A stretch of DNA of 64,000 nucleotides from Panopea generosa (Eukaryota > Mollusca > Bivalvia > Adapedonta > Hiatellidae). The stretch lies in the NCBI GenBank assembly GCA_029582155.1, contig CM055899.1, positions 73,836,886-73,900,885 of the forward strand. Reading direction: 5' to 3'. Numbering within the stretch: the first letter of the stretch is position 1; each line of letters opens with the position of its first letter. Position numbers and translations under genes: made by a program. Below are positions 43,291 to 55,784 of this stretch, piece by piece. A model generated the notes under the pieces. It was not told the DNA's origin. It did not search any database and worked only from the letters and a program-made list of their open reading frames with translations.

Positions 43291-44184
43291 TTTTGGTAAT
43301 TCAAGGTGAGTAATTATATATAGGCATCGTATATTGGATAAAAATGGTTTAGCCAATTTAAAATTGTGAAAAATCCTGATTAATTCCCTTTAATAAGGAA
43401 GTTTTATCAGGGGGGAAGTTACTTTTGCTTGTTGGTGGTAACTTTTGTATATTATATAAACAGCTAACCTGTGATACTTCCGCATTGGCTTACACTGACA
43501 CAATATCGTTAGATACATGCAAACGCGTATTGCAATTTAAACAATAGGGTTAAAATATGGAGACCTGCACAATAGCACAACTTTCTTTTTTTAAATTGGT
43601 CTCACCGGCTATTTTCAGTTATAAACAAATTATTCAAAAGTTTTCATTATCAATCGGCAATAGTTTTATGTCACATAAACTTGAATAACATAACGCATCA
43701 AGTTTACATCAGTTTACAATAATACAGATAAAACACGACGGAACGATATTTAAAGACCTTGACACGCGATAAAACGCCAGCGTGGTATAAATCACCTGGT
43801 ATTCTTGTTATGGTATGGTGCTTTTTCAAGAGTACTGGAGTTGCAGGTTAGAGTAAAACTCGGTGTAAAACCAGCACGTGAACTTTACCAATTCTGTGCC
43901 AATGTGGTTCTTCTCGGATTCGTGGGATTTCAACAATCAAATTGGAATCCATCTATTACCTGTAATTAAAATTACGTGCCCATTATTTCTGATTAATTGT
44001 TCGATTCATGTACATGCAACTCTTTAAGAGAACTATATCCGCGGAAGTTTTCATTATAATCTGTGATTAGTCACTGCACCATCAAACATTTGTTAATGAT
44101 GTATACATAATACTCGCTAAAATATGAAGTACATAACTGGTTTGAAATGTTTTCCAACAATCCAGCAAGACAATACGATATTAA
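43291..44184. other. No gene recognised
   Basis: AT-rich; nothing supported. Present also in copy 2. Confidence 0.5.
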
Positions 44185-44402
44185 CCCTTTACTTCATATA
44201 GACGCCTTTGGACACCTCTAATATTGAAAACATTAATTCATCACGTATTAGCAATGGGTGAATTATGATTATATTAACTGACTGTGTGGAAAACAGTGCA
44301 GAAAGTGTTCAGATTGCCCGTTACAATATGAACTTTTCCTGCACTGTTTTCAAAGGCCTTCTGTGATTGGTGCGGGAAAACGCGTATCTATGGAGTAAAG
44401 GG
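44185..44402. mobile_element. 218-bp piggyBac-type MITE with TTAA flanks
   Basis: Ends CCCTTTACTTCATATAGACGC-like (left) and ATGGAGTAAAGGG (right) are inverted repeats, flanked on both sides by TTAA (44181-44184 and 44403-44406). TTAA target use with CCC...GGG ends is the hallmark of piggyBac-related elements. Internally GAAAACAGTGCAGAAAGT faces CTTTTCCTGCACTGTTTTC, a second palindrome. Non-coding, so any movement would need an outside transposase. Confidence 0.75.
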
Positions 44403-44406
44403 TTAA

Positions 44407-44988
44407 CATGATATTTCACAATATACCAATGGCTTAAACATTCCAGTGTTAGTGAGAGCGGTGTTCGCTATTTAATTACAGTTCAAAGCATGATATGCCG
44501 ATTTTAAATAATTCTTTGTTTTCTAAGACAGATGGACATAATCCAATATATGACTGAACAAACCCCAACTCAAATATACAATATGAACAAAGCGTTACCC
44601 TATCAGGTGTACTTGTGTATTTCAATATCATATGTTTCGATCTACCTAAACCAACATAGCAAAAAAAACATAAGGAAAAATATTTGTTGTATTTGTGAAC
44701 AGTTTTTTTCTGTTTCAAGTTGTGCACCAAAGAGTTTTACTAAAGTGTTTCACTCTTTTCACAAGGACTTTTTATCAGGAGGAGGTTATGTCTTGTAAAC
44801 AATACACCCGGCTAGTATCAGTTGTTAGCAAATTATTCCAACGTTTACTGCATCAATACGCCATAGTTAGCTTAAGTCACACAAACTCTTACAAACACGT
44901 CTATATTCAGTTTACAAAAGTAACTTTTAATTTACATTGATGTACCTTACCGACTGACCCTTTTTTAAATGTTGCTGTGACAGCCGTA
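44407..44988. other. Right end of duplication copy 1
   Basis: Contains the diverged relative of 42495-42620 at 44530-44670. Frames at 44476-44940 have no recognisable domain. Confidence 0.4.
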
Positions 44989-45725
44989 TATAGCCAGTAT
45001 TACTGGTATAACAGAAGGCAGCGTGCAAACAATTCTGGAAAAACATTTGCACATGAGAAAGATGTGTGTTAGGTGAATACCCCATTTGCTCAATAAGGAG
45101 CAAAGGAAACAGCGTGCACATGTTTGAGCCACAGAGAAGGGCTGCTAACAAGCAATAGAAACGAAAAGATCAAGCACGCCCATATATTGCTACGACAACC
45201 ATCAGTACGAAGAAAAGGTGTACGTCATTTTCTTTAACTCTAGCGGGACAGTTATTCAGGTGCCTTGTCCATCTGATCATACAGTCACTGGACGCTTCTA
45301 TAATAACTCTATGCTGAAAAAATTAAATGCTGAAATAAGAAGCGTCAGAGTAAAGAGGCCCTTGATGACAACGCTTCTTTCACAGGTGTGATGATGTTGA
45401 GGCTTTCTTTGTGTCTGATTAGTGTATATTGTAAACCATCCACTTTATTGCAACGGTCCATGCGACTATTTTTATTGTCAAGGCTTAAGAAAATACATTC
45501 TGGGAAGAGATATAAGTCCAGAAGTCTTCTTGGTAGCGCTATATACCAGTGTCTTAAACAAGTCCGAAAGAAAACTACCTAACTGCATTTCGCGAATGGG
45601 TAAATAGGTTACAAAAATATGTTTCGGTAAAAGGGGAATACTTTGAACGTTTGCAATAAAAATATTTTGATGAAACGCTGCACTTTAGAAATCAAACCCC
45701 AATGACAAAACTTTTGCAGGACCCT
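44989..45725 (+). pseudogene. Mariner-family transposase relic, copy 2
   Basis: Same as the relic at 36797 but starting inside the second helix-turn-helix at the duplication breakpoint (IASITGITEGSVQ). It has lost a few bases before the DDNASFH region (CCCTTGATGACAACGC against CCCTTCTGTTTGATGACAAC) and shares the TGG-to-TGA change, so the decay partly predates the duplication. Confidence 0.8.
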
Positions 45726-46481
45726 CGTTTTATTGAGACATGCATTTGAATTGCTTTTGCTGTGTATGAAATTCGAATAAATTTGAAGTGGTTAACACTG
45801 TTAAAACTATCATTGTACAGTCTTTGAGGTTCTTAATCGGTTTCGACTTATGCTTAATGAAACTGTATTACGAATATACATAAAATAGATATGGTTCAAA
45901 TGATTTGACTTAGTTATGACATTATCAAACTGAGCCTAAATTTAAAATCAATACATGCTTGATCACTAGGCTTACAAGATTGCAGTTTGATTTATATCTA
46001 TGTTCAGACTTATTAATTTTAAATTGGGAACCACGGATGGCATTGTGTAAGTGAGTAAGTAAGTCAATAGGTAAATATTTTATGAAAGTGACATGTGTAC
46101 ATGTAACGTGATATACAGATATCAATTTTTTAACAACACATCCGGCCCAAATGGTCAACAGTACAAATAAATAGATATATTATTTCACATAAAATTATGA
46201 TTGAAATTAATCACCATAAAAAAATAAATAATAGATACAAGGTTATTACATAGCAACATATTACATAAGGATGTGGGTATAAAGTATAATTATTCTCCTT
46301 ATATAAGTATTAACATTATATTATGTGTGTTTAAGTTTCCATCCTTGGCACCAACCAGTCCTATTTCCTTCTTTACATAACAATTAACAAAATACATGTT
46401 GCTTCCAAATAGGACATGGTTCGTTCTAATGTTTTAAATATTATGAAACCCTTTTTAAATTTTACATATAATGTACAAGTA

Positions 46482-46656
46482 CAGTCGAACCTGTCTTGAG
46501 CAACCAGTCAACTTAACGAACGAACGTGGCTTTTTAAGGCAGGTAGTTCTAATGCAGGTTTATTTGCTCTAAAAGCATATAAATGGGAAATACCAAATGT
46601 GGTCGCTTAAGACAAGTGACTTCTTAATAGAGGTGTCCGACTACTCAGGTTTGACA
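46482..46656. mobile_element. MITE with CAGTCGAACCTG-type ends, copy 2
   Basis: Duplicate of 38325-38499. Right end CAGGTTTGACA is followed by TA, matching the TA before the left end. Confidence 0.55.
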
Positions 46657-46805
46657 TACTTCCTCTTTCTTTACCGATAACCACCACACTTCCTGATTCA
46701 TGTCTCGTTATGAACGCGTCCAAATCTCAACCATGCAAACCATTCAGTGTACTGTTTTTGTATTCTATTATAGTTATAAATTATATTGGGATTTAAGGGG
46801 TTTTA

Positions 46806-47300
46806 TACGGTGTCCCGTTGGGGCCATCGCGGCATATTTATTAAATTAAGTAAAGTCGAAACAACGAAACAACGAAACTACAATGGTGAAAAGTCGAAAA
46901 CAACGAAACAACTGTGGTAAAAAGTCGCAACTACGATGGTGAAAAGTTGAAACAACGAAACAACGAACCAACGATGGTGAAAAGTCGTAGTTCCGCGTTT
47001 TCACCATCGAAGTTTCGACTTTTCACCATCGTTGTTTCACCACCGTAACTTCGCGTTTTCACCATCGTTGTTTCGCGTTTTTACCATCGTAGTTTTGCGT
47101 AATCACCTTTGTTGTTTCGACTTTTCACCATCGTAGTTTCGACTTTTCACCATCGTAGTTTCGCGTTTTCACACCATCGTTGTTTCGACTTTTCACCATC
47201 GTTGTTTCGCGTTTTTACCATCGTAGTTTCGCGTTTTCACCATCATTGTTTCGGCTTTTCAAAATCGTAGTTTCTATTTTTTACCATCGTAGTTTCTGAC
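46806..47300 (-). mobile_element. Foldback hairpin, duplicate of member 3
   Basis: Left end TACGGTGTCCCGTTGGGGCC then ATCGCGGC. About 100 bp shorter than its partner through loss of inverted units. Confidence 0.75.
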
Positions 47301-48108
47301 TTTGAACATGGGGTTAAACATAAGGTAAGTATTTCGTATAAGCAAAGTTTAGTTGATATATTTCATCAATTCTGTTATATAATTACACCTTTATGTAAAT
47401 AAATGAATTTGGTTTTCGTATTTTATATATATTTATTACTGCTCTTCTCTTAATAAACCATTAATTACACAATGGATAACTTTGTATACGACAGGTACAT
47501 GTAGGCATCCGAGATGACCAAGTATTTGTATAGAATGTGCACGCGCCCCGGTGTTCATCGCGTACCCTGTCGTTTTTTTCATTGCAAAATAAAACTGTAA
47601 ACAAAAGGACAGAGGAGAGCAAAAGCTCAAGAAAGTGTATGTGTGTGTACGTGCGTTTGTTCGTGCGTACGTGCGCGTGTGCGTGTATGTGTGTGTGAGA
47701 AAGAGAGAGAGATAGAACGAGAGTGGAAACGAATGAAAGGAGGGATGGAGGGAAAGAGTGAGAGTGGGAGGACGGAAGGAATATAAAGAACTGTTCGTTA
47801 TTTATTGTATTTTGTTATATTGATAACAAGTTAATTACCGAAAATGTGCATGTTTAATTAGTCTTAATTTAATATAATGTAAATGAGTGCGAACTATATC
47901 TTATATAGATACTTGTACTGACAGCTAAAGTTAGGTTCAAAATGGCAATAAGTAAGTTAGTCATTCAGTCAGTCAGTAACAAAGTAAGTGAGTAAATGAA
48001 TTAATGTGCAAACAAGCAAATCAGTAATTCAGTCATCAATCAATCGATCAACGAATTAATAAATAAATTATTGATTCGCCCATGCTTTTAATTTCGACTG
48101 CGCATGAG

Positions 48109-48525
48109 CAACAGGAAGGCAAAACTTCGATGGTGAAAAGTCGAAACAACGATGGTGTGAAAACGTGAAACTACGATGGTGAAAAGTCGGAACTACGATG
48201 GTGAAAAGTCGAAACTATGATGGTGAAAACGCGAAACAACGATGGTGAAAAGTCGAAACTACGATGGTGAAAAGTCGAAACAACGATGATGAAAACGCGA
48301 AACTACGATGGTGAAAAGTCGAAACAACGAAACAACAATGGTGAAAACTCGAAATCATTTCGATTTTTCACAATCGTAGTTTCGACTTTTCACTTTCGTA
48401 GTTGCGACTTTTCACCATCGTTGTTTCGTTGTTTCGACTTTTTAACATCGTAGTCCCGTTGTTTCGTTGTTTCGACTTTACTTAATTTAATAAATATGTC
48501 GCGGTGTCCCCAACGGGACACCGTA
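48109..48525 (+). mobile_element. Foldback hairpin, duplicate of member 4
   Basis: Ends CAACAGGAAGGCAAAACTTC and CCCCAACGGGACACCGTA. One unit fewer in the direct arm than at 40056. Confidence 0.8.
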
Positions 48526-48919
48526 GTTTCCTTTTATTCTCTAATAACGATTTCAGCGATATCTGAAATCTGCATAATCTATCGGCATTCACTCACTTGA
48601 AATCTTGATGACTCATGTCTTTAGCAACTCAAATCCCCAGTTTGAGACGAACGTTCGTTCATGCCTGGACTGTTTATCGACTGATAGCGTAAGTTCAATC
48701 TCATCAATATTAACTTTAAATTATAAACATTATTAAGCATTTATAATAAAAAAACGTATACATATATTTATATTATCATCAACAAAAATTGGTAAAGATA
48801 ACCAATAAGTTTATCAATATGAATGAAGTGTGGTTCTACTCAGGAAGACTTCGAGCGTGATTTATCTAAATAATGTTTACTAGTATATAGATATATAGAG
48901 AGACATATGTAAATATATA

Positions 48920-48920
48920 A

Positions 48921-48977
<57 letters not shown>
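48920..48977. repeat. (GA)n(CAGA)n microsatellite, copy 2
   Basis: Shorter allele of the run at 40882-40954. Confidence 0.95.
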
Positions 48978-49769
48978 TATCAATAATTGATTCAGAAGCT
49001 GTATCACGTGTAGAAAGTGTCTCGTTTAAGCGCTTGGATATCTGTATATTGAATTATATATTTTGGGATTTTGTATCTTGCCCGAAATTTTGAGACACCT
49101 TATCAGCATATGCATATATCACTGGTTATAGCCAGGAAGTAATGTGGGATAAACTGTTTTACAATCGATGTAAAATAAAAAGCTGTAAAATCAGATATCT
49201 TTATTATGTAATCACTGTAATCATTGCGCATAGCACACATTTAACAATATTAACTTTGGCGAACATCTGATCAAAGTTGTATTTTTTTTTTCACCCACCG
49301 TTTTCAAGTTATTAAAATATAATAACGATGACATTCAAATAAAATAATAAAAATACAAATAATGATAATACAATCTAACCTGTCCTTGCGGCCACCTCTT
49401 ATAAGCTGTCACCTGTGTTAAGTGCCACTTCAAAATCCCCCCGTGTAAATTGCCTATATAAAGTACATGTATTAAACGGTCACCTCTTTAATGCGACCAG
49501 TCTATATCATCCCAAACAATGCCCATAAGCGAACAGCGGCCAGGTGTAAGCGGTCAGATGTAGCGGCCGACCCTTATGAAATATCGGTCACACCTTTTGG
49601 CTGACCGCTATTCCGATCATATTGTATAATCCCGTGATCAATTAACACTTCTGCTTCTGTTATGAAAACCACCACTTTACCCAAAGCGAGTACGTATATA
49701 CGTTCTCTAATAAGCAAATAGAATAGCGAGATTAATGACGTAAGCAAAACTGTTACCTAGGCTGGATAC

Positions 49770-50245
49770 ATGACTGTCGAAACAACGATGGTGAAAACGC
49801 GAAAAAGCCGAAACTACGATGGTGAAAAGTCGAAACTACGATAGTGAAAGCGCGAAACTACGATGGTGAAAAGTCGAAAATGCAATAGTGAAAAGTCGAA
49901 ACTACGATGGTGAAAACTCGAATCAACGATGTTGAAAAGTCGAAATTACGATGGTGAAAACGCAAAACTACGATGGTGAAAAGTTGAAACTACGATTTTG
50001 AAAAGCCGAAACAACGATGGTGAAAACGCGAAACAACGACGGTGAAAAGTCGAAACAATGATGGTGAAAAGTTTTTACCAACGTAGTTTTGATTTTTCAC
50101 CATCGTAGTTTCGACTTTTCACCATTGTATTTTCGATTTTCACCATTGTTGTTTCGTTGTTTCGACTTTTCACCATCGTAGTTTCGTTGTTTCGACTTTA
50201 CTTAATTTAATAAATATGCCGCGATGGCCCCAACGGGACACCGTA
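49770..50245 (+). mobile_element. Foldback hairpin, duplicate of member 5
   Basis: Right end GATGGCCCCAACGGGACACC then GTA, better preserved than in copy 1 (GGGACTTCGTA). Confidence 0.75.
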
Positions 50246-50426
50246 ATTTACGGTAGTTTTATTTAGGTTTATTGTCGCGTTAAAACACATTGGAAGCAAA
50301 TTTAACTGAGGCGTGAATGGAAAATTATAGAACTGGGTAGGATCAAAAAGATAATTGCAATTGGATAGTTTGTATAAATTATAATTGAATTAATTTTATC
50401 GCCTATGAATGCGGGTGCGAATTCAA

Positions 50427-50443
50427 GGGGGGGGGGGGGGGGG
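50427..50443. repeat. Poly-G run specific to copy 2
   Basis: Seventeen G where copy 1 (about 42398) has TGGGG followed by A's. Confidence 0.9.
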
Positions 50444-50764
50444 AAAAACATTATTTTTTCATATCACAATCCGATTGACCAGATGTATATCGTACACAAT
50501 ATCTGCTGCGAAAAGAAAGTTTTGCCAAATGGACATAACATTTAATCAAACTGATCATTGTACAAAATCTATTCTAAAATATATAATGTGTACAAAGAAC
50601 TACCCTATCAGATAGGCATATGTAATTCGATTCACCTAAACCAACATTAGCTAAACTAACATGTCGAAAGAAACAAAACTAGGACATAATTTCACAGTAG
50701 GTGTATCTGTGCACATTTTACTTTTGATCAACCAATTTAAAGGGAGTATGTCAAGAATGTCTTA

Positions 50765-51425
50765 AAATATAACTTATTTTTAAGATAGGTAAACCGTATC
50801 TCAAAGAAATAAAATCCAAATGGTTGATGTCATTATGTAAATTCAAGAAAACAGATGTGAAGAGTAAAGGGTTTTTTGTTGTTGATTTTTAAAAAATCAA
50901 ATTTTAAAAGATAATTAAATGAAACAACAACTGACCCCGATGTTATAAAACATTGATCATGCCAACTCAAATTCGTACTCAAAACACATTTTCTAGGAGT
51001 AACATACAAACCCAATTTAAAGCGCAAACATTTGACTAAGTTTCGAATTAAAGAGTATTAATGCAGATATGAGGTATAAAATGATACGTATTTACGTTTA
51101 TTTTGTTATAATAAGTGAGTTTGCATGTTAAACACTATTTCCAAGTAAATATAGTTTAACAGAGTCAACGAAGTCCCCATTCTTAAAATAGACAGAAATT
51201 AAAATACCTTTATATCGTCATTCGGTCTCTTTCTATGAGAAAACTTGTATAACGGGTCAAATTGAAATAAAAAATGAAACTACGTGGTTCATTTAATACG
51301 TCACACAATGTGTTGCAATTTTAAGCGGAAAATCACTTTAAGTCTTACATAGACGCGTAGCCCAAGTTAGGAAATTCCTTTTAAATATGTTATTTTGGCA
51401 TTTTTTAATAGATATCATTTTGGCA
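50765..51425 (+). repeat. Dispersed repeat R, copy 3
   Basis: Duplicate of 42735-43290 but with the additional CCCCATTCTTAAAATAGACAG segment also seen in copy 1 at 30180, so this is the ancestral form. Confidence 0.65.
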
Positions 51426-52322
51426 ATTCGGGGTGAGTAATTATATATAGGCATCGTATATTGGATAAAAATGGTCTAGCCAATTTAAAATTGTGAAAAA
51501 TCCTGATTAATTCCCTTTAATAAGGAAGTTTTATCAGGGGGAAGTTACTTTTGCTTGTTGGTGGTAACTTTTGTATATTATATAAACAGCTAACTTGTGA
51601 TACTTCCGCATTGGCTTACACTGACACAATATCGTTAGATACATGCAAACGCGTATTGCAATTTAAACAATAGGGTTAAAATATGGAGACCTGCACAATA
51701 GCACGACTTTCTTTTTTTAGATTGGTCTCACCGGCTACTTTCAGTTATAAACAAATTATTCAAACGTTTTCATTATCAATCGGCAATAGTTTTATGTCAC
51801 ATAAACTTGAATAACATAACGCATCAAGTTTACATCAGTTTACAATAATACAGATAAAACACGACGGAACGATATTTAAAGACCTTGACACGCGATAAAA
51901 CGCCGGCATGGTATAAATCACCTGGTATTCTTGTTATGGTATGGTGCTTTCTCAAGAGTACTGGAGTTGCAGGTTAGAGTCAAACTCGGTGTAAAACCCG
52001 CACGTGAACTTTACCAATTCTGTACCAATGTGGTTCTACTCGGATTGGTGGGATTTCAGATTATCGCGTAACAATCAAATTGGAATCCATCTATTACCTA
52101 TAATTAAAATCACGTGCCCATTATTTCTGATTAATTGTTCGATTCATGTACATGCAACTCTTAAAGAGAACTATATCCGCGGAAGTTTTCATTATAATCT
52201 GTGACAAGTCACTGCACCATCAAACATTTGATAATGATGTATACATAATACTCGCTAAAATATGAAGTACATAACTGGTTTGAAATGTTTTCCAACAATC
52301 CAGCAAGACAATACGATATTAA

Positions 52323-52540
52323 CCCTTTACTTCATATAGACGCCTTTGGACACCTCTAATATTGAAAACATTAATTCATCACGTATTAGCAATGGGTGAA
52401 TTATGATTATATTAACTGACTGAGTGGAAAACAGTGCAGGAAGTGTTCAGATTGCCCGTTACAATATGAACTCTTCCTGCACTGTTTTCAAAGGCCTTCT
52501 GTGATTGGTGCGGGAAAACGCGTATCTATGGAGTAAAGAG
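52323..52540. mobile_element. piggyBac-type MITE, copy 2
   Basis: Duplicate of 44185-44402; TTAA at 52319-52322 and 52541-52544. The right end is AAAGAG instead of AAAGGG. Confidence 0.75.
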
Positions 52541-53159
52541 TTAACATGATATTTCACAATATACCAATGGCTTAAACATTCCAGTGTTAGTGAGAGCGGT
52601 GTTCGCTATTTAATTACAGTTCAAAGCATGATATGCCGATTTTAAATAAATCTTTGTTTTCTAAGACAGATGGACATAATCCAGTATATGACTGAACAAA
52701 CCCCAACTCAAATATACAATATGAACAAAGCGTTACCCTATCTGGTGTACTTGTGTATTTCAATAGCATATGTTTCGATCTACCTAAACCAACATGGCAA
52801 AAAAAACATGATAAGGAAAAATATCTGTTGTATTTGTGAACAGTTTTTTTCTGTTTCAAGTTGTGCACCAAAGAGTTTTACTAAAGTGTTTCACTCTTTT
52901 CACAAGGACTTTTTATCAGGAGGAAGTTATGTCTTGTAAACAATACACCTGGCTAGTATCAGCAAATTATTCCAACGTTTTCTGCATCAGTACGCCATAG
53001 TTAGCTTAAGTCACACAAACTCTTACAAACACGTCTATATTCAGTTAACAAAAGTAACTTTCAATTTACATTGATGTACCTTACCGACTGACGCTTTTTT
53101 AAATGTTGCTGTGACAGCCGTATATACTCACTGACCCTGTATTGTCAAAATGATATGTA

Positions 53160-53560
53160 TTTAAACAAACCAACATATATATTGAAAAGGGATTTCTTAA
53201 CTTGGACTACGCACCTTGGTTAGACTAAAATAGGTTACACGCTTAAAATTGCATATTTTGTGACATATTAAATAAGTCACGTGATTCAATTTTGATTTCA
53301 ATTTGATCCGTTATACAGATTTTACACTTAAGAAGAATGTTTCATCTTCGAAAAAGACCGAATGACGGTGTGAAGATGGTCAAGCAGGATTCAAGTGCTG
53401 TTTATTTCTGGAATGGGATTTGGTTTCAATTTTAACACTCCAATTCAAATATCGGCTTTGTCACTTTTAAGTAGATTTGGCATTTCAAACCAATCGGATT
53501 GTATTTATTAATGATAATGAGAATAAATATTTTAATTTTTATAACAACTTATAGCATTTT
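53160..53560 (-). repeat. Dispersed repeat R, copy 4, inverted
   Basis: The reverse complement contains GTGCGTAGTCCAAGTTAAGA, CTGTATAACGGATCAAATTG and TCACACCGTCATTCGGTC, in the order found at 51140-51400. It lies about 35 bp outside the right duplication breakpoint. Confidence 0.6.
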
Positions 53561-53699
53561 CCCCGATTCTTCCTTTAGGATCAATGAGAAACGCTGCCAA
53601 CAAAAATTACACTTCTTGGAAATCTTACAATCGTCATAGCATAGTGAAGTGTGTGTAAAACACATCGTTTAACTGGGTCTCAGGACTGAGATGAAATCC

Positions 53700-53880
53700 G
53701 GTGTAACATTAGATTTTGTCCCCGTTGAAAAGTGACCCATGATGAGTGATCAATTTTTAACATTGAAAATTGACCAAGGCCGTTATTTAATGACCCACCC
53801 ACACGTGAAAAAATGACCCACGTTAAAATCTGATCACCAACTGTGGAAAATTGACCGAATAGTCGGCCGGACCACATTTC
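53700..53880. repeat. About 40-bp spaced GAAAANTGACC motif array
   Basis: GTTGAAAAGTGACCCA, ATTGAAAATTGACC, GTGAAAAAATGACCCA and GTGGAAAATTGACC start near 53724, 53761, 53804 and 53842, i.e. every 37-43 bp with differing sequence between. Class unknown. Confidence 0.6.
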
Positions 53881-54097
53881 AACATTGAAACTTATATTAT
53901 AAATTTGGATGTTCTTATGGATAAAAGTGTGAATTATAACTGTAAAAAGGTTGGTATTCTATATATATAAATATGGCCGGTATGCTATAGATACGTTGTT
54001 TAATTGGTGATAACACGCGTGATATGGAATGGTGTTTGTTGGAATTGCTTTTCGTTAGTATGGTTGTTGTTTCACAAGTTAAGAATGCGATGAAGCA

Positions 54098-54104
54098 CTC
54101 TCTC

Positions 54105-54140
<36 letters not shown>
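54098..54140. repeat. (TC)n microsatellite
   Basis: Nearly pure TC dinucleotides with one CCC interruption. Confidence 0.95.
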
Positions 54141-54775
54141 ATTGTTACCCATGCATCGGCGTCATACTTTTGGTTAAAAAAAACACCTACTTTATTGATT
54201 TGAAACTTCACCAAGGTTATCAAACAATCAAGTTAATTAACTCTTGGTTTAATTTAATGCAAATTATAGCCATTGTTTGACTAGTTTAAGTTTTCCGTGC
54301 AACTTGATATCATGCAAATATCTCAATAACTTCGTATGCGGTTGATTTAAAACAACACTGACGCCCTCGTGTTTTCAAACATAATCTCCCAGCTATGTCC
54401 TATACTTCTGATGGAGATTTTGACAACAATTATCCCCATTTATTTGCATTTGTATATTCTTCATCTGACCCACGGAGGGGGCCGAATTTGTTTGAAGAAT
54501 TCATGGCTCAACCAAATTTCTATACTATAAATAGAAATAGCATACGTTTAAACCACAAACAAACCTATTAGTTAATTTCTTTGCTAAATTTAAACGTTTA
54601 CAAACTCAGAAACAGATTTAGAACCCAAAACTTAATAACACTCACTTGTGTGTGAAAAGTGCATATGTATAACAATTAATATAACTTGGTCAGATTTTTT
54701 GTATCTCAACAAAATAGTGAAAACATGGCGATATTATCCAATAACAAAACTTGACGAAACTCTTTGTAAACAAAG
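54141..54775. other. No recognised feature
   Basis: AT-rich; nothing supported. Confidence 0.5.
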
Positions 54776-55016
54776 CACGATGACACGATGGTGATGGAGC
54801 GATGCTACGATGACACGATGACGATGACGCGATATTACATCGCGTCATCGTCATCGTGCCATCGTGCCATCACCATCGTGTCATCGTGTCATCGCGTCAT
54901 CGTCATCGTGCTATCGTGTCATCACCATCGTGTCATCGTACCATCACCATCGTGCTATCGTACTATCGTGCCATCACCATTGTGTCATCGTGCTATCGTA
55001 GCATCGCCTTCCTGTA
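54776..55016 (-). mobile_element. Foldback hairpin, second sequence type, member 1
   Basis: Units of the type CACGATGGTGATGG + TACGATGA (22 bp). The centre is a palindrome around ATTACATCGCGTCATCGTCA. The right end ATCGCCTTCCTGT is the complement of the ACAGGAAGGCGAT end of 57034. The left end is truncated. Inverted relative to the copy at 57034-57456. Confidence 0.75.
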
Positions 55017-55493
55017 TTTAAGTGGGATTCTTACAATAGTATCGGAAGGTATAGTTATGTGTTTATATTTAAGTATGTACATGTTAGTCATTCAACTCGT
55101 TTTGTGTTTATGTGTTTAAATATGCACATTACTGCAACATTGTACTTTGATGAGAAACTGTGTATAGTCTTCTTCTCCTCCTCCTTCTTTTACTTCTCAT
55201 TCTACTTCTTCTTCTTCTATAACTAGAAATGGAAAATCAAGAGGAACGCTTACTCGTGTACTTTATTTTAACACGACAATGAATATATAATAAAATAATT
55301 AATGTATTTAAATGAATTCCAAAGTTTTAGTCTAGTTGTCTAGACGGTATTAGGTTCGGCATGATACTCATGTGTGCAGGCACTGAACAGTTGTTGAAAA
55401 CGACAATAAACACCCAACAATACAATACAATGTACATTCAGTCATATGTCACTTGAACAATGAACGTGTTCACTTTTCTCTTACCATTTGATT
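55017..55493. other. No recognised feature
   Basis: Short pyrimidine-rich CTTCTTCTCCTCC patch at 55170-55220; otherwise nothing. Confidence 0.5.
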
Positions 55494-55549
55494 GTTGAGT
55501 TGAGTGTTTAGCGTAATTGTTATGCTATTGAGAGCTAGCAGACGATCAG

Positions 55550-55710
55550 AGTGTCGTGGGTTTGATCCCCCGCCACGGTTATGTGTGAGACGGACACTAT
55601 ATTCGTATATGCTTAGTACTGTTACTACCCAAGAATACACCGAACGTGATTTATAATAATAATTTGTGTCACATCAATGTGAAATAAATACATTTAAAGT
55701 AAGTGTTAAT
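55550..55710 (+). mobile_element. 5'-truncated SINE nested in SINE-A, 10-bp target duplication
   Basis: AGACGATCAG at 55540-55549 is repeated at 55711-55720 and occurs once in uninterrupted family-A copies, so it is a target duplication. The insert begins with a T-arm-like GTGGGTTTGATCCCCCGCC and ends ATAAATACATTTAAAGTAAG. It lacks the A-box half. Confidence 0.8.
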
Positions 55711-55784
55711 AGACGATCAGTTAAACTCATTTGTGCAACTAACTGATATCTTTCCAGTTTTACATGGTACAGGAAATAATTAAT

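Larger units (their letters stand above)
36821..44988. repeat. 8.17-kb tandem segmental duplication, copy 1
   Basis: The segment beginning TATAGCCAGTATTACTGG at 36821 begins again at 44989, and the sequence stays colinear for about 8.1 kb with scattered substitutions and a few indels. Left flank of copy 1 is the rest of the mariner helix-turn-helix (...CGCTGAGGAT). The junction reads GACAGCCGTATATAGCCAG, i.e. TATA is shared by both breakpoints. Confidence 0.95.
44989..53126. repeat. 8.17-kb tandem segmental duplication, copy 2
   Basis: Colinear with 36821-44988. Differences seen: shorter hairpin arrays (member 3 about 495 versus 590 bp), shorter CAGA run, a G17 run at 50427-50443 where copy 1 has GGGG, and about 100 bp of repeat R kept at 51128-51230. 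Diverges from copy 1 after GACAGCCGTATATA at the right end. Confidence 0.95.

Noticed and set aside
36820-53126. The 8-kb repeat as two LTRs of one giant retroelement
   Set aside because: The copies are directly adjacent with no internal region, have no TG/CA ends, and begin inside a mariner gene.
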